Source of the DNA: TK10-74A sp965263065
GTDB taxonomy: Bacteria > Chloroflexota > Dehalococcoidia > Bin125
Assembly: GCA_965263065.1 (NCBI GenBank)
Contig: CBDHGH010000003.1
Location: 868,001 to 932,000, forward strand
Direction: 5' to 3'
DNA: 64,000 bases
The translations under genes and the position numbers were made by a program. The notes below the pieces were generated by a model. It ran no database searches, was not told the DNA's origin, and saw only the letters and a program-made list of their open reading frames with translations. Positions 55,643 to 64,000 of this stretch are shown in pieces (positions within the stretch are counted from its first letter, which is position 1; every line of letters starts with the position of its first letter).

Positions 55643-58048
55643 ATGAGCCGCCGGAACTATTGGACGACCCTGCGACAGCGGAAGATCTCACGCCGCACCA
55701 TGTTGGGAGCCAGCGCGAAGGCTGGGGTTGGAGCAGCCGGCCTCGCCCTGGTCGGCTGCGGCGACGACGACGGGCCCGACGCCGGCGCCGTGGCGGCCGA
55801 ACGGGCCGCCGCGGCCGCGGAAGAGGCCGCCGCCGCGGCGGTCGCCGCCGGGGATGCGCGCGCCGCCGAATCCGCCGCCGCCGCCGCCGTCGCGGCCGAG
55901 GCGGCAGACGCCGCAGGCGAGGCCTCCGCCGCTGCGGCCGACGCGGCAGACGCCGCGGGCGAGGCCTCCGCCGCCGCCTCGCAGGCGGCCAGCGCCGCCG
56001 ATGCCGCCGCCGCCCTGGCCGCCGAAGCGGCCGAGTCGGAGGACGCCGGCAACGCGGCCGCCGCCGCGGAAGCCGCCGCCGCAGCGGCCGCCCAGGCCGC
56101 CGACGCCGCTGGCGCTGCCGGCGACGCCGCTGCCGCGGCCGTCGCGGACGCCGCCGCCGAGGCGGCCGAGGCCGCCGCCCAGGCCGCCCGCGATGTCGCC
56201 GCGGCCGTCGAAGCCGGCACCGCCACCGCCGAGGCCGCCCAGGCCGCCATCGACAACGCCGCCGCGGCCGCGGCGGCTGCGGCCGAAGCCGCCGGCGAGG
56301 CGTCCGCCGCCGCCGGGCAGGCCGCCGCCGCCGCCGGGGCGGCTGCCGCCACGGCCCAGGAGACCGCCGAAGCCGCCGCCGAGACCGCGGCCGCCGCCGT
56401 CGCGGCGGCCCAAGAGGCCGCCGACGCGGCCCAGGAGGCCGCCGAGAGCGCGGCCATGGCAGCGGCGGAGCCGGAGGGTCCGGCCGCCGGCGAACCCCGG
56501 CGGGGCGGCACCATGCGTCGCGCCTGGGCAGAGAACCTGTTCAGCGGCTGGGATCCCCACACCAGCACGACCGGTGCCGACGCGCTGGGCTACATCCAGC
56601 ACGTCTACGACCGCATGCTGGGCTTCAACGACGACGCATCGGTCAAGCCGATGCTCGCTGAGAGCGTCGAGAACCCCGACGAAGTCACCTACATATTCAA
56701 CATGCGGCCGAACACGATCTTCCAGGACGGTGCGCCGGTCGATGCGAACGCGGTGCAGCTCAACATGGAGCGGGTCAAGGAACAGTCCGACATCGGCGGC
56801 GGCACGCGCAACGGCCAGGGCGTCGCCCGGGCCGTCAACTTCGAACCGGTGGACGATCTCTCCTGGCGGATGGTCAACTCGGAGCCCTTCGGGCCGACGT
56901 TGGCCGCCTTCCAGGGCTTCCCGGGCACCGGCCTGCTGATCTCGCCGGAGCACTTCGACACCGCCCTGACCGACCCTGTCGGCGCCGGCCATCTCAAGTT
57001 CGTGTCTTACACCGAGGGTGAAGGCTTCGTCGGCGAGCGCTGGGATGGCTACTGGGACGCTGAGAACGTTTGGCTGGATGGCCAAGAGGTCTCGGTCATC
57101 CAGGACACGAATACGGCGTACAACGGCTTCCTCAACGGCGACTTCGACATCGGCCGACCTAGCGGCGGCGTCACCGCCGAACTCAAGGATGAGCTCGAGG
57201 CCGACGGATTCAAGGTGATCACGGGCCCCGCCCAGAACTGGACGCAGACTTGGTACAACCTCAACCCGGGCGCGTCCGAGGACATCAACTACTTCCGCGA
57301 TCCACGCCTGCGGCGCGCGGCGCACCTGATCCTGGATCGCAACGCCATCAACGATGCCGCCTACCAGGGAATCGGCGTGCCCTCCAAGGGCCCGACCGGG
57401 GTCGAGAGCTGGGCGTTGACGAAGGACTACTACGCCGACTCGCCCAACCTGGACGAAGCGCAGCAACTGATGGACGCCGCCGGATTCGGCGACGGGCTGA
57501 CCGGGGTGATGCTCGGTTTCGGAACGGTCCGCCAGCGCCTCGTGACCGAGCCGGCGCACGCTCAGTGGGCCGGAAGCGGCATGAACTTCGATTTCGTGAC
57601 CGGGGCGGAACCCCCGATCATCGACCGCCTGCTGGCGACCCAGGACTGGTCGATCGCGGCGCTGACCTGGGAATCGCCGTTCGACCCGGACCCGGTGCTG
57701 CGGGCGAGCCTGGAGGGCCTGCAGAACTGGATGTACGGCTCGCCGGAGGGCGGGCCCCGCACCGGGCGCGCCAGCCTGGACGAGAACCCGAACGACCAGG
57801 TCCTGCAGGGCCTGGTGGAGACGGAGGAACAACTGAACGCCGCGGCCGCCCCGCCCACGCAGGCGGAGCGGATCCCGCTCTACGACACGTTCTTCCAGAC
57901 GTTCCAGGATCACGGCTGGAACCACCACATCGTGCAGTGGCCCGCGGGCTTTGTCGCACAGGGATACGTGGAGGGGTTCCGGCTGGTGCCGTTCTTCGGC
58001 CTACCCGAGGGCGGAGGCTTCAAGGGGATCTGGTACAACAACGTCTAA
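55643..58048 (+). CDS. ABC transporter solute-binding lipoprotein, family 5, copy 2
   Basis: 801-residue exported lipoprotein; twin-arginine signal ISRRTMLGASAKAGVGAAG and lipobox ALVGC (Cys39). Residues ~50-275 are almost purely Ala with periodic Glu/Asp/Gln/Arg, including an internal repeat (units like AADAAGEASAAA); this is a long helix or spacer. From ~282 (EPRRGGTMRRAWAENLFSGWDPH) a family-5 peptide-binding domain follows, with LDEAQQLMDAAGFGDG and DNALI-like elements. It should deliver peptides or similar solutes to the two permeases downstream. ATG at 55643 after AGGGA. Confidence 0.9.
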   Translation: MSRRNYWTTLRQRKISRRTMLGASAKAGVGAAGLALVGCGDDDGPDAGAVAAERAAAAAEEAAAAAVAAGDARAAESAAAAAVAAEAADAAGEASAAAADAADAAGEASAAASQAASAADAAAALAAEAAESEDAGNAAAAAEAAAAAAAQAADAAGAAGDAAAAAVADAAAEAAEAAAQAARDVAAAVEAGTATAEAAQAAIDNAAAAAAAAAEAAGEASAAAGQAAAAAGAAAATAQETAEAAAETAAAAVAAAQEAADAAQEAAESAAMAAAEPEGPAAGEPRRGGTMRRAWAENLFSGWDPHTSTTGADALGYIQHVYDRMLGFNDDASVKPMLAESVENPDEVTYIFNMRPNTIFQDGAPVDANAVQLNMERVKEQSDIGGGTRNGQGVARAVNFEPVDDLSWRMVNSEPFGPTLAAFQGFPGTGLLISPEHFDTALTDPVGAGHLKFVSYTEGEGFVGERWDGYWDAENVWLDGQEVSVIQDTNTAYNGFLNGDFDIGRPSGGVTAELKDELEADGFKVITGPAQNWTQTWYNLNPGASEDINYFRDPRLRRAAHLILDRNAINDAAYQGIGVPSKGPTGVESWALTKDYYADSPNLDEAQQLMDAAGFGDGLTGVMLGFGTVRQRLVTEPAHAQWAGSGMNFDFVTGAEPPIIDRLLATQDWSIAALTWESPFDPDPVLRASLEGLQNWMYGSPEGGPRTGRASLDENPNDQVLQGLVETEEQLNAAAAPPTQAERIPLYDTFFQTFQDHGWNHHIVQWPAGFVAQGYVEGFRLVPFFGLPEGGGFKGIWYNNV

Positions 58049-58059
58049 CGGCGTGAGCC

Positions 58060-58132
58060 GGGCGCGGGGTCGCACCAAGGTCCCGCGCCCTTGCCGGATC
58101 TCTCGCGACGGCCGTTCCCGACGGCCGTCGCG
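58060..58132 (+). terminator. Two strong hairpins between binding protein and permease genes
   Basis: A 9-bp GC stem (58060-58068 with 58082-58090) and a perfect 12-bp stem with 5-nt loop (58104-58115 with 58121-58132). No U-run follows, so these are better read as partial attenuation or 3' mRNA protection of the binding-protein message. Confidence 0.6.
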
Positions 58133-58182
58133 CTGCCTCCGGATCTTCTGCCTCCTGCTCGGGGGCAACTGAACGACGCACC

Positions 58183-59142
58183 ATGCTCCGCTACATCGCG
58201 ACCCGAGCGCTCTCCTCGCTGTTCGTGCTTTGGGTCGTCAGCGTCCTCTCGTTCCTGTTGATGAACGTGCTGCCGGGTGATCCGGCGTTCGCGATCGCCG
58301 GCATCGACGCCACGCCCGAGCTGATCGAGGCGACGAAGGACCGCTTAGGGCTCAACACGCCACTGGTCGAGCGCTACGCCAACTGGATATGGAACCTGCT
58401 GCAGGGCGATCTCGGCTTGACACTCGTGAACCAGCTGCCGCAGAACGAGATCTTCGAGCGACGCATTCCCGCGACGCTGGAGCTCGGTCTGCTGAGCCTC
58501 TTCGTTGTGGTGAGCGTCGCGATCCCCGTCGGGGTGCTCGCCGCCCTGCGACCCGGGTCAAAGAGCGAGGTCGCAGCCAGCACGATCATGATCATCGGGA
58601 ACTCGATCCCGGAGTTCCTCACCGGCATCGCTCTTGTGCTCGTGATCGGGCTGGAGCTGGACCTGCTCCCCATTCTGGGCTACGTGCCGATCTGGGAGGA
58701 CCCGGTCGAGAATCTCAAGCACATGGCGCTGCCCGTGATTGCGATCGCGCTGACGGCGACGACGCTGCTGATGAGGCAGACGCGCTCCGCGATGATCAAC
58801 GTGCTCAACGATGACTACATCCGCACCGCCCGCGCGAAGGGGTTGCGAGGGCGCGTCGTGATCGTGCGGCACGGCCTGCGCAACGCGCTGATCCCCATCG
58901 TGACGGTCTTCGGATTCCAGGCTGGGCTGATCTTCAGCGGCGCCGTGATCACCGAGAGCGTCTTCGCGATTCCGGGCATGGGACGACTCTTCGTCGACGC
59001 CGTGATCGACAGTCAGGACTTTGCGGTCGTGCAGAACGTCGTGATGTTCTTCGCCGTCTGCGTGGTCGCCGTGAACCTCGTCGTCGATCTGTCCTACCCG
59101 CTGCTCGATCCGCGGATTCGCGCGGGGCAGGGAGTGACATGA
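58183..59142 (+). CDS. dppB: Peptide ABC transporter permease, DppB type
   Basis: 319-residue inner-membrane permease, six helices. N-terminal LRYIATRALSSLFVLWVVSVLSFLLMNVLPGDPAF is typical; the EAA loop is DYIRTARAKGLRGRVVIVRHGLRNALIPIVTVFG. Forms the channel with DppC. Starts 134 bp after the binding protein, following the hairpins, and overlaps dppC by ATGA. Confidence 0.93.
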   Translation: MLRYIATRALSSLFVLWVVSVLSFLLMNVLPGDPAFAIAGIDATPELIEATKDRLGLNTPLVERYANWIWNLLQGDLGLTLVNQLPQNEIFERRIPATLELGLLSLFVVVSVAIPVGVLAALRPGSKSEVAASTIMIIGNSIPEFLTGIALVLVIGLELDLLPILGYVPIWEDPVENLKHMALPVIAIALTATTLLMRQTRSAMINVLNDDYIRTARAKGLRGRVVIVRHGLRNALIPIVTVFGFQAGLIFSGAVITESVFAIPGMGRLFVDAVIDSQDFAVVQNVVMFFAVCVVAVNLVVDLSYPLLDPRIRAGQGVT

Positions 59143-60074
59143 GCAGCGACGCAGCTCCCACCGGATCGGCCGCGCCGCCGGCGCTCTCCCTCACTGCGCT
59201 GGAGGAGCGCCACTGGTACCGCGAGTTCCGCGCCATCCTCCGGGTCTACACGCGCAACCGGCCCGCGGTGGTGGCGGCCGTGCTTCTGATCGGCTTCGGA
59301 ATCGTCGCGGCCTTCGCGCCGCTTATCGCTCCGGCCGACCCGCTCGAGCCCAACCTCACACTCGAGGGGACCTTCCAGCCTCCCAGCTGGGACCACATCG
59401 CGGGCACGGACAAGCTGGGACGTGACGTACTCAGCCGCTCGATCTTCGGCGCCCGCATCGCCTGGCAGATCGTGCTCGTCGCGATCGGCGTGGCGGTGGG
59501 CGTCGGCGTGCCGCTGGGGCTGCTCGCGGGCTACATGGGCGGCAAGCTGGACGAACTGGTGATCATGCGCCTCGTCGACGCCGTCATGGCGATGCCGGGC
59601 CTGGTCCTGGTCCTTGCCATCACGGCCGCCCTCGGACCCAGCCTCACCAACACAATGTTGATCATCGGCGTGATCTGGGCGCCGGGCTACGCACGGCTGA
59701 CTCGCGGGGTCGTCCTGTCGATCAAGCAGAGCGTGTACATCGACGCGGCCCGCGCCCTCGGGGCCGGACCAGGCCGGATCATGCTGCGGCACCTGCTGCC
59801 CAACGTCGTCGCCCCCATCATGGTGCTCGCCTCGCTCTCCGCCGCGGGGATCATCCTGCTGGAAGCCGGCCTCAGCTTCATCGGCGCCGGGGTGCAACCG
59901 CCGACCCCGGCCTGGGGCGGCATGGTCTCGAGCGCATACGAAACCTTGGTCACCCGCAACGGCTGGCCGATCATCGGCCCGGCCGTCGCGATCATTTTGA
60001 TGGTGATGGCCTTCAACTTCGTCGGCGACGGCATGCGCGACGCGCTCGATCCGCGCCTGCGCAACGTCCGCTGA
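59139..60074 (+). CDS. dppC: Peptide ABC transporter permease, DppC type
   Basis: 311-residue permease with N-terminal cytoplasmic segment and six helices. GTDKLGRDVLSRSIFGARIA is the DppC hallmark, and the EAA loop is YIDAARALGAGPGRIMLRHLLPNVVAPIMVLASL. No ATPase subunits (dppD, dppF) follow; the gene is next to a repeat and then prs on the other strand, so ATPases must come from elsewhere or are shared. Confidence 0.93.
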   Translation: MSSDAAPTGSAAPPALSLTALEERHWYREFRAILRVYTRNRPAVVAAVLLIGFGIVAAFAPLIAPADPLEPNLTLEGTFQPPSWDHIAGTDKLGRDVLSRSIFGARIAWQIVLVAIGVAVGVGVPLGLLAGYMGGKLDELVIMRLVDAVMAMPGLVLVLAITAALGPSLTNTMLIIGVIWAPGYARLTRGVVLSIKQSVYIDAARALGAGPGRIMLRHLLPNVVAPIMVLASLSAAGIILLEAGLSFIGAGVQPPTPAWGGMVSSAYETLVTRNGWPIIGPAVAIILMVMAFNFVGDGMRDALDPRLRNVR

Positions 60075-60089
60075 GCGCGGGCGCCCCGA

Positions 60090-60173
60090 CCTCACCCCCT
60101 GTCCCTCCCTCCATCTGGACGGTGGAGAGGGGGCTCCGGTTCCCTCTCCCTCTGGGAGAGGGCTAGGGTGAGG
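60090..60173. repeat. Dispersed hairpin repeat, copy 5 (double)
   Basis: Begins CCTCACCCCCT and ends GGGTGAGG, so its ends are inverted. Contains two hairpins, ~60109-60127 and 60142-60150 with 60154-60162. Lies between convergent dppC and prs, where it could terminate both. Confidence 0.8.
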
Positions 60174-60180
60174 GCCCGCG

Positions 60181-61119
<939 letters not shown>

Positions 61120-61347
61120 AGGTGCTCCAGGTCACCAAGTGCTCCAGGCGGCGCCGCGGGCGGCGCGTGACCGAGTATCCCCCGCCCCCGCGATGCCAGC
61201 AAGCAAACGCCATGCGCCCGGCCCTTGAGCGCGCGTGTGTCCACCGTTCGTCCCCATGATCGGAGGGGACGGCGCGCGTTCCGGGTCAGCTGGGTGACAG
61301 AACGGGCGCGGATCGGCGCGATTCGGGGGGGCGGGCCCGCTTGCGCC

Positions 61348-61376
61348 TTGAAACCGCGCCGCGAAGGACGTAGCAT
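61348..61376 (+). promoter_or_regulatory. Candidate rpoB promoter
   Basis: TTGAAA (61348-61353) and TAGCAT (61371-61376) with exactly 17 bp between. Gives a transcription start near 61383. Confidence 0.55.
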
Positions 61377-61685
61377 CACTCTTGGCCACGCATGCCCCAC
61401 ACACGTATCCGACTCACCAGAGGTCCGCGTTGATGGCCGGTTGCCGTGCACGGGTTCACCGTGCATGCCTCGTGATCGAGACCGGCCTCCCACGTCGAGG
61501 AGGCGTTGTTCTGCAATGACGCCACGACCCCGGACTTCGGCCCGGCCGTCATCGGTCGGCGCCCCCAGCCCGGCGTCGTGGGTCGGCGTGCCGCCCCCCG
61601 GCGCCGCCGCCCCCCGACGCCACCGGCCCCCGACGGCCCGCCGCGATTCTCCCGGTTCCGTCCGCAGCGTGCCATCCCCGCCCGG

Positions 61686-61760
61686 CTCACCACTGCCGAA
61701 TTCAGCACTGACGAGTTCCACACTGACCAGTTCAGCACAGACCCGTTCAGCACAGAGGAG
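61686..61760 (+). repeat. Five 15-bp tandem repeats directly upstream of rpoB
   Basis: Units of the form TTCAGCACTGACGAG; four clear copies (61701-61760) and one diverged copy before them. The last copy ends in GAGGAG, which is the rpoB Shine-Dalgarno, 12 bp before the ATG. Confidence 0.85.
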
Positions 61761-61772
61761 TGCCCCGCGATC

Positions 61773-64000
61773 ATGACGACCACCTCCCGCAAGCCCGCCG
61801 ACGCCCCTATGGGGCGTAGTCTCGTGCCCGAAGAGCGCCGCGTGTACTCGTCGATCCCGGAGCGGCACGCGCTGCCCAACCTGATCCGGGTCCAACTCGA
61901 TTCCTACCACTGGTTCTTGGACCAGGGACTGCGGCAACTCTTCGACGAGCTGTCCCCGATCGAGGACTTCACCGGCAAGCGCATGGAGCTCATCTTCGGC
62001 GGCTACCGGCTCGACGTGCCGGCGTACTCCGAGCACGAGTGCCGCCAGCGCGACCTCACCTACGCGGCGCCGCTGCGCGTCACGGTGCAGCTCGTCGTGA
62101 AGGACAGCGGGGAGATCAAGGAGCAGGAGCTCTTCTTCGGCGACTTCCCGCTGATGACGTCGACGGGCACGTTCGTGATCAACGGCGCCGAGCGCGTCGT
62201 CGTCTCGCAGTTGGTGCGCTCCCCGGGGGCCTACTTCAGCACCGTCACCGACCCCACCACCGGCCGCGAGCTGTGCTCGGCGAAGCTGATCCCCAACCGC
62301 GGCGCCTGGCTGGAGTTCGAGACCAGCAACCGCGACCTGCTGACCGTCAAGGTCGACCGCAAGCGCAAGATCCCGGTCACGACGCTGCTGCGCGCGATCG
62401 ATTCCGACCCCGAGATCAGCGACGAGACGCTGCTGGGCAGCGACGAACGCATCCGCGCGATGCTGCCCGACGCGGACAGCAACCCGATGCACCCGTACCT
62501 GGAGGCGACCCTGGCCAAGGAGCCCCGGCCGCTCGACGGCGAGGACCGCAGCAAGGCCTGGGCGCTGCTGGAGGTGTACCGCAAGCTGCGCCCCGGCGAC
62601 CCGCCGACGGCCGACAACGCGCGCGGGCTGCTGGACAGCCTGTTCTTCAACCCGCGGCGCTACGACCTGGGCCGCGTGGGGCGCTACAAGGTCAATAAGC
62701 GGCTGGCCTCGCTGCTGGGCGGGTCCACGGACCAGCGCACGCTGCGCCTGACCGACATGCTGGCGATCGTCCAGCAGCAGGTGCGGATCAACAACAGCGA
62801 GGACCAGCGGGACGACATCGACCACCTGGGCAACCGGCGCATCCGCGCCGTGGGCGAGTTGATCCTGAACCAGTTCCGCGTCGGCCTGCTGCGCATGGAG
62901 CGCGTGATCCGCGAGCGCATGACGATCACGGACCCCGAGCAGGCGACGCCGAGCGCGCTGATCAACATCCGCCCCGTCGTCGCCGCGATGAAGGAGTTCT
63001 TCGGCGGCAGCCAGCTGAGCCAGTTCATGGATCAGACCAACCCGCTGGCGGAGTTGACGCACAAGCGCCGGCTGAGCGCGCTGGGCCCCGGCGGCCTGAG
63101 CCGCGACCGGGCCGGCTTCGACGTGCGCGATGTGCATCACAGCCACTACGGCCGCATCTGCCCCATCGAGACGCCGGAGGGCCCCAACATCGGCCTCATC
63201 GGCAGCCTCGCCACCTACGGCGTGATCAACGAGTTCGGCTTCATCCAAACGCCCTACCGGCGCGTGGTCTCGGAGCTGCCGGTGGGGTCCGAGGCGCTGG
63301 TGGGGCAGCTGCTCAGCACGACCCTGAGCGGGCCCCGCGGCGGGCAGATCGGCCAGGCCGGCGACGTCGTCACGGCCACCATGCAGACGCGGCTCGCGCA
63401 CGCGGGCATCGACCCGGTGCCGGTGCGGGCCTACGTGGAGGACGAGATCCAGCTGCTCACCGCCGACGAGGAGGACCGCTTCGTCGTCGCGCAGGCCAGC
63501 GCGCCGCTCGATAGCGCCGGGCACTTCCTCGAGGAGCGCGTGGAGGTCCGCGACGGCGCCCACTTCGAGGAGATCGAGCCCGACCAGATCGACTACATGG
63601 ACGTCTCGCCGCGGCAGATCGTCTCCGTGGCCACGTCGCTGATCCCGTTCCTGGAGCACGACGACGCCAACCGCGCGCTGATGGGCTCGAACATGCAGCG
63701 CCAGGCCGTGCCGCTGCTGCGGCCGGAGGTCCCCATCGTGGGTACCGGCATGGAGCGGCAGGCGGCGCACGACTCGGGCCAGGTGGTCTTCGCGCGCGCG
63801 GCCGGCACGGTGACCAAGGCCACCAGCTCCCAGATCGCGATCAAGTACGACGACGGCGAGGAGGAGACCTTCACGCTGCTCAAGTTCATGCGCTCCAACC
63901 AGGGCACCTGCATCAACCAGCGCCCCATCGTCGCGACGGGCGACACGGTGGCGGCGGGCCAGGCCCTGGCCGATTCCTCCTCGACCGACAAGGGCGAGTT
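61773..64000 (+). CDS. rpoB: RNA polymerase beta subunit (3' end beyond window)
   Basis: The first 742 codons of rpoB, running off the right edge. The N-terminal YSSIPERHALPNLIRVQLDSYHWFL, FGDFPLMTSTGTFVINGAERVVVSQLVRSPG and the rifampicin region GGSQLSQFMDQTNPLAELTHKRRLSALGPGGL (about 411-442) are present; Asp420, His430 and Ser435 are the wild-type residues at the main resistance positions, so rifampicin sensitivity is expected. PIETPEGPNIGLIG follows. rpoC is normally next and lies outside the window. Confidence 0.96.
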   Translation, partial: MTTTSRKPADAPMGRSLVPEERRVYSSIPERHALPNLIRVQLDSYHWFLDQGLRQLFDELSPIEDFTGKRMELIFGGYRLDVPAYSEHECRQRDLTYAAPLRVTVQLVVKDSGEIKEQELFFGDFPLMTSTGTFVINGAERVVVSQLVRSPGAYFSTVTDPTTGRELCSAKLIPNRGAWLEFETSNRDLLTVKVDRKRKIPVTTLLRAIDSDPEISDETLLGSDERIRAMLPDADSNPMHPYLEATLAKEPRPLDGEDRSKAWALLEVYRKLRPGDPPTADNARGLLDSLFFNPRRYDLGRVGRYKVNKRLASLLGGSTDQRTLRLTDMLAIVQQQVRINNSEDQRDDIDHLGNRRIRAVGELILNQFRVGLLRMERVIRERMTITDPEQATPSALINIRPVVAAMKEFFGGSQLSQFMDQTNPLAELTHKRRLSALGPGGLSRDRAGFDVRDVHHSHYGRICPIETPEGPNIGLIGSLATYGVINEFGFIQTPYRRVVSELPVGSEALVGQLLSTTLSGPRGGQIGQAGDVVTATMQTRLAHAGIDPVPVRAYVEDEIQLLTADEEDRFVVAQASAPLDSAGHFLEERVEVRDGAHFEEIEPDQIDYMDVSPRQIVSVATSLIPFLEHDDANRALMGSNMQRQAVPLLRPEVPIVGTGMERQAAHDSGQVVFARAAGTVTKATSSQIAIKYDDGEEETFTLLKFMRSNQGTCINQRPIVATGDTVAAGQALADSSSTDKGE

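Larger units (their letters stand above)
61120..61772. other. Long divergent intergenic region prs-rpoB
   Basis: 653 bp without a gene. Contains a good rpoB promoter candidate (61348-61376), a hairpin (61447-61465, 7-bp stem), then GC-rich sequence and five 15-bp tandem repeats ending at the rpoB ribosome-binding site. The predicted rpoB leader is about 390 nt, long for this gene. Open frames here are repeat-derived and not supported. Confidence 0.7.

Noticed and set aside
61686..61760. CRISPR array upstream of rpoB or at 22151-22195
   Set aside because: Units are contiguous with no unique spacers and there are no cas genes in the window.
61225..61776. Open frame with pentapeptide-like repeats before rpoB
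   Set aside because: The peptide repeats are the translation of 15-bp DNA repeats; no start signal, no domain, and it overlaps the rpoB start.

Overview
The window is high-GC bacterial chromosome with dense coding on both strands and very few non-coding stretches. The most likely source is a Chloroflexota bacterium, possibly Dehalococcoidia/SAR202-like. The reasons are inferential: Tat-dependent, alanine-rich family-5 solute-binding lipoproteins, a luciferase-like (F420-type) oxidoreductase, a complex I operon without an NADH-input module, paralogous amidases, and GTG starts with 4-nt stop/start overlaps. No 16S gene is present to settle it.

Layout. 1-6.2 kb: two tandem near-identical amidases (the first cut by the window edge), glutamate dehydrogenase, an M16 protease and a metallo-beta-lactamase-fold hydrolase, all on the minus strand. 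6.4-10.2 kb: a translationally coupled plus-strand operon lysA-holB-ricT(PSP1). 10.2-17 kb: a minus-strand block of origin-proximal genes, rpmH-rnpA-yidD-(PQQ lipoprotein)-yidC-jag-parA-parB-ridA, with a perfect parS site inside yidD; dnaA is not next to rpmH. 17-31.8 kb: single genes and small groups, including a lytic transglycosylase with a disturbed N-terminus, alanine racemase, a DoxX protein, an ArsS-like radical SAM protein, a cupin, tRNA-Thr(CGT), the luciferase-like enzyme, a lone HicB, a crotonase, an O-methyltransferase, lipoyl synthase and an atypical response regulator. 32.2-34.3 kb: a stand-alone peptide-type solute-binding protein. 34.8-37.6 kb: two glutamine synthetases. 37.6-48 kb: nuoABCDHJKLMN (no nuoE, F, G or I). 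48-54.6 kb: valS, a conserved unknown gene and secA. 54.7-55.3 kb: a hicAB toxin-antitoxin pair. 55.6-60.1 kb: an oligopeptide ABC importer (binding protein plus two permeases, no ATPase). 60.2-64 kb: prs and, divergently, the start of rpoB.

How it fits together. Most of the window is housekeeping: replication and segregation, membrane insertion and secretion, nitrogen assimilation (two glnA plus gdh), respiration and transcription. The accessory pieces (binding protein 1, hicAB, the peptide importer) are each bordered by copies of one dispersed palindromic repeat family. The less ordinary signals are a NuoC with a duplicated charged helical tail, a poly-G tract in the promoter of the peptide importer, a shared inverted-repeat operator candidate, a lone hicB gene bordered by 21-bp direct repeats, and short tandem repeats placed exactly at gene boundaries.
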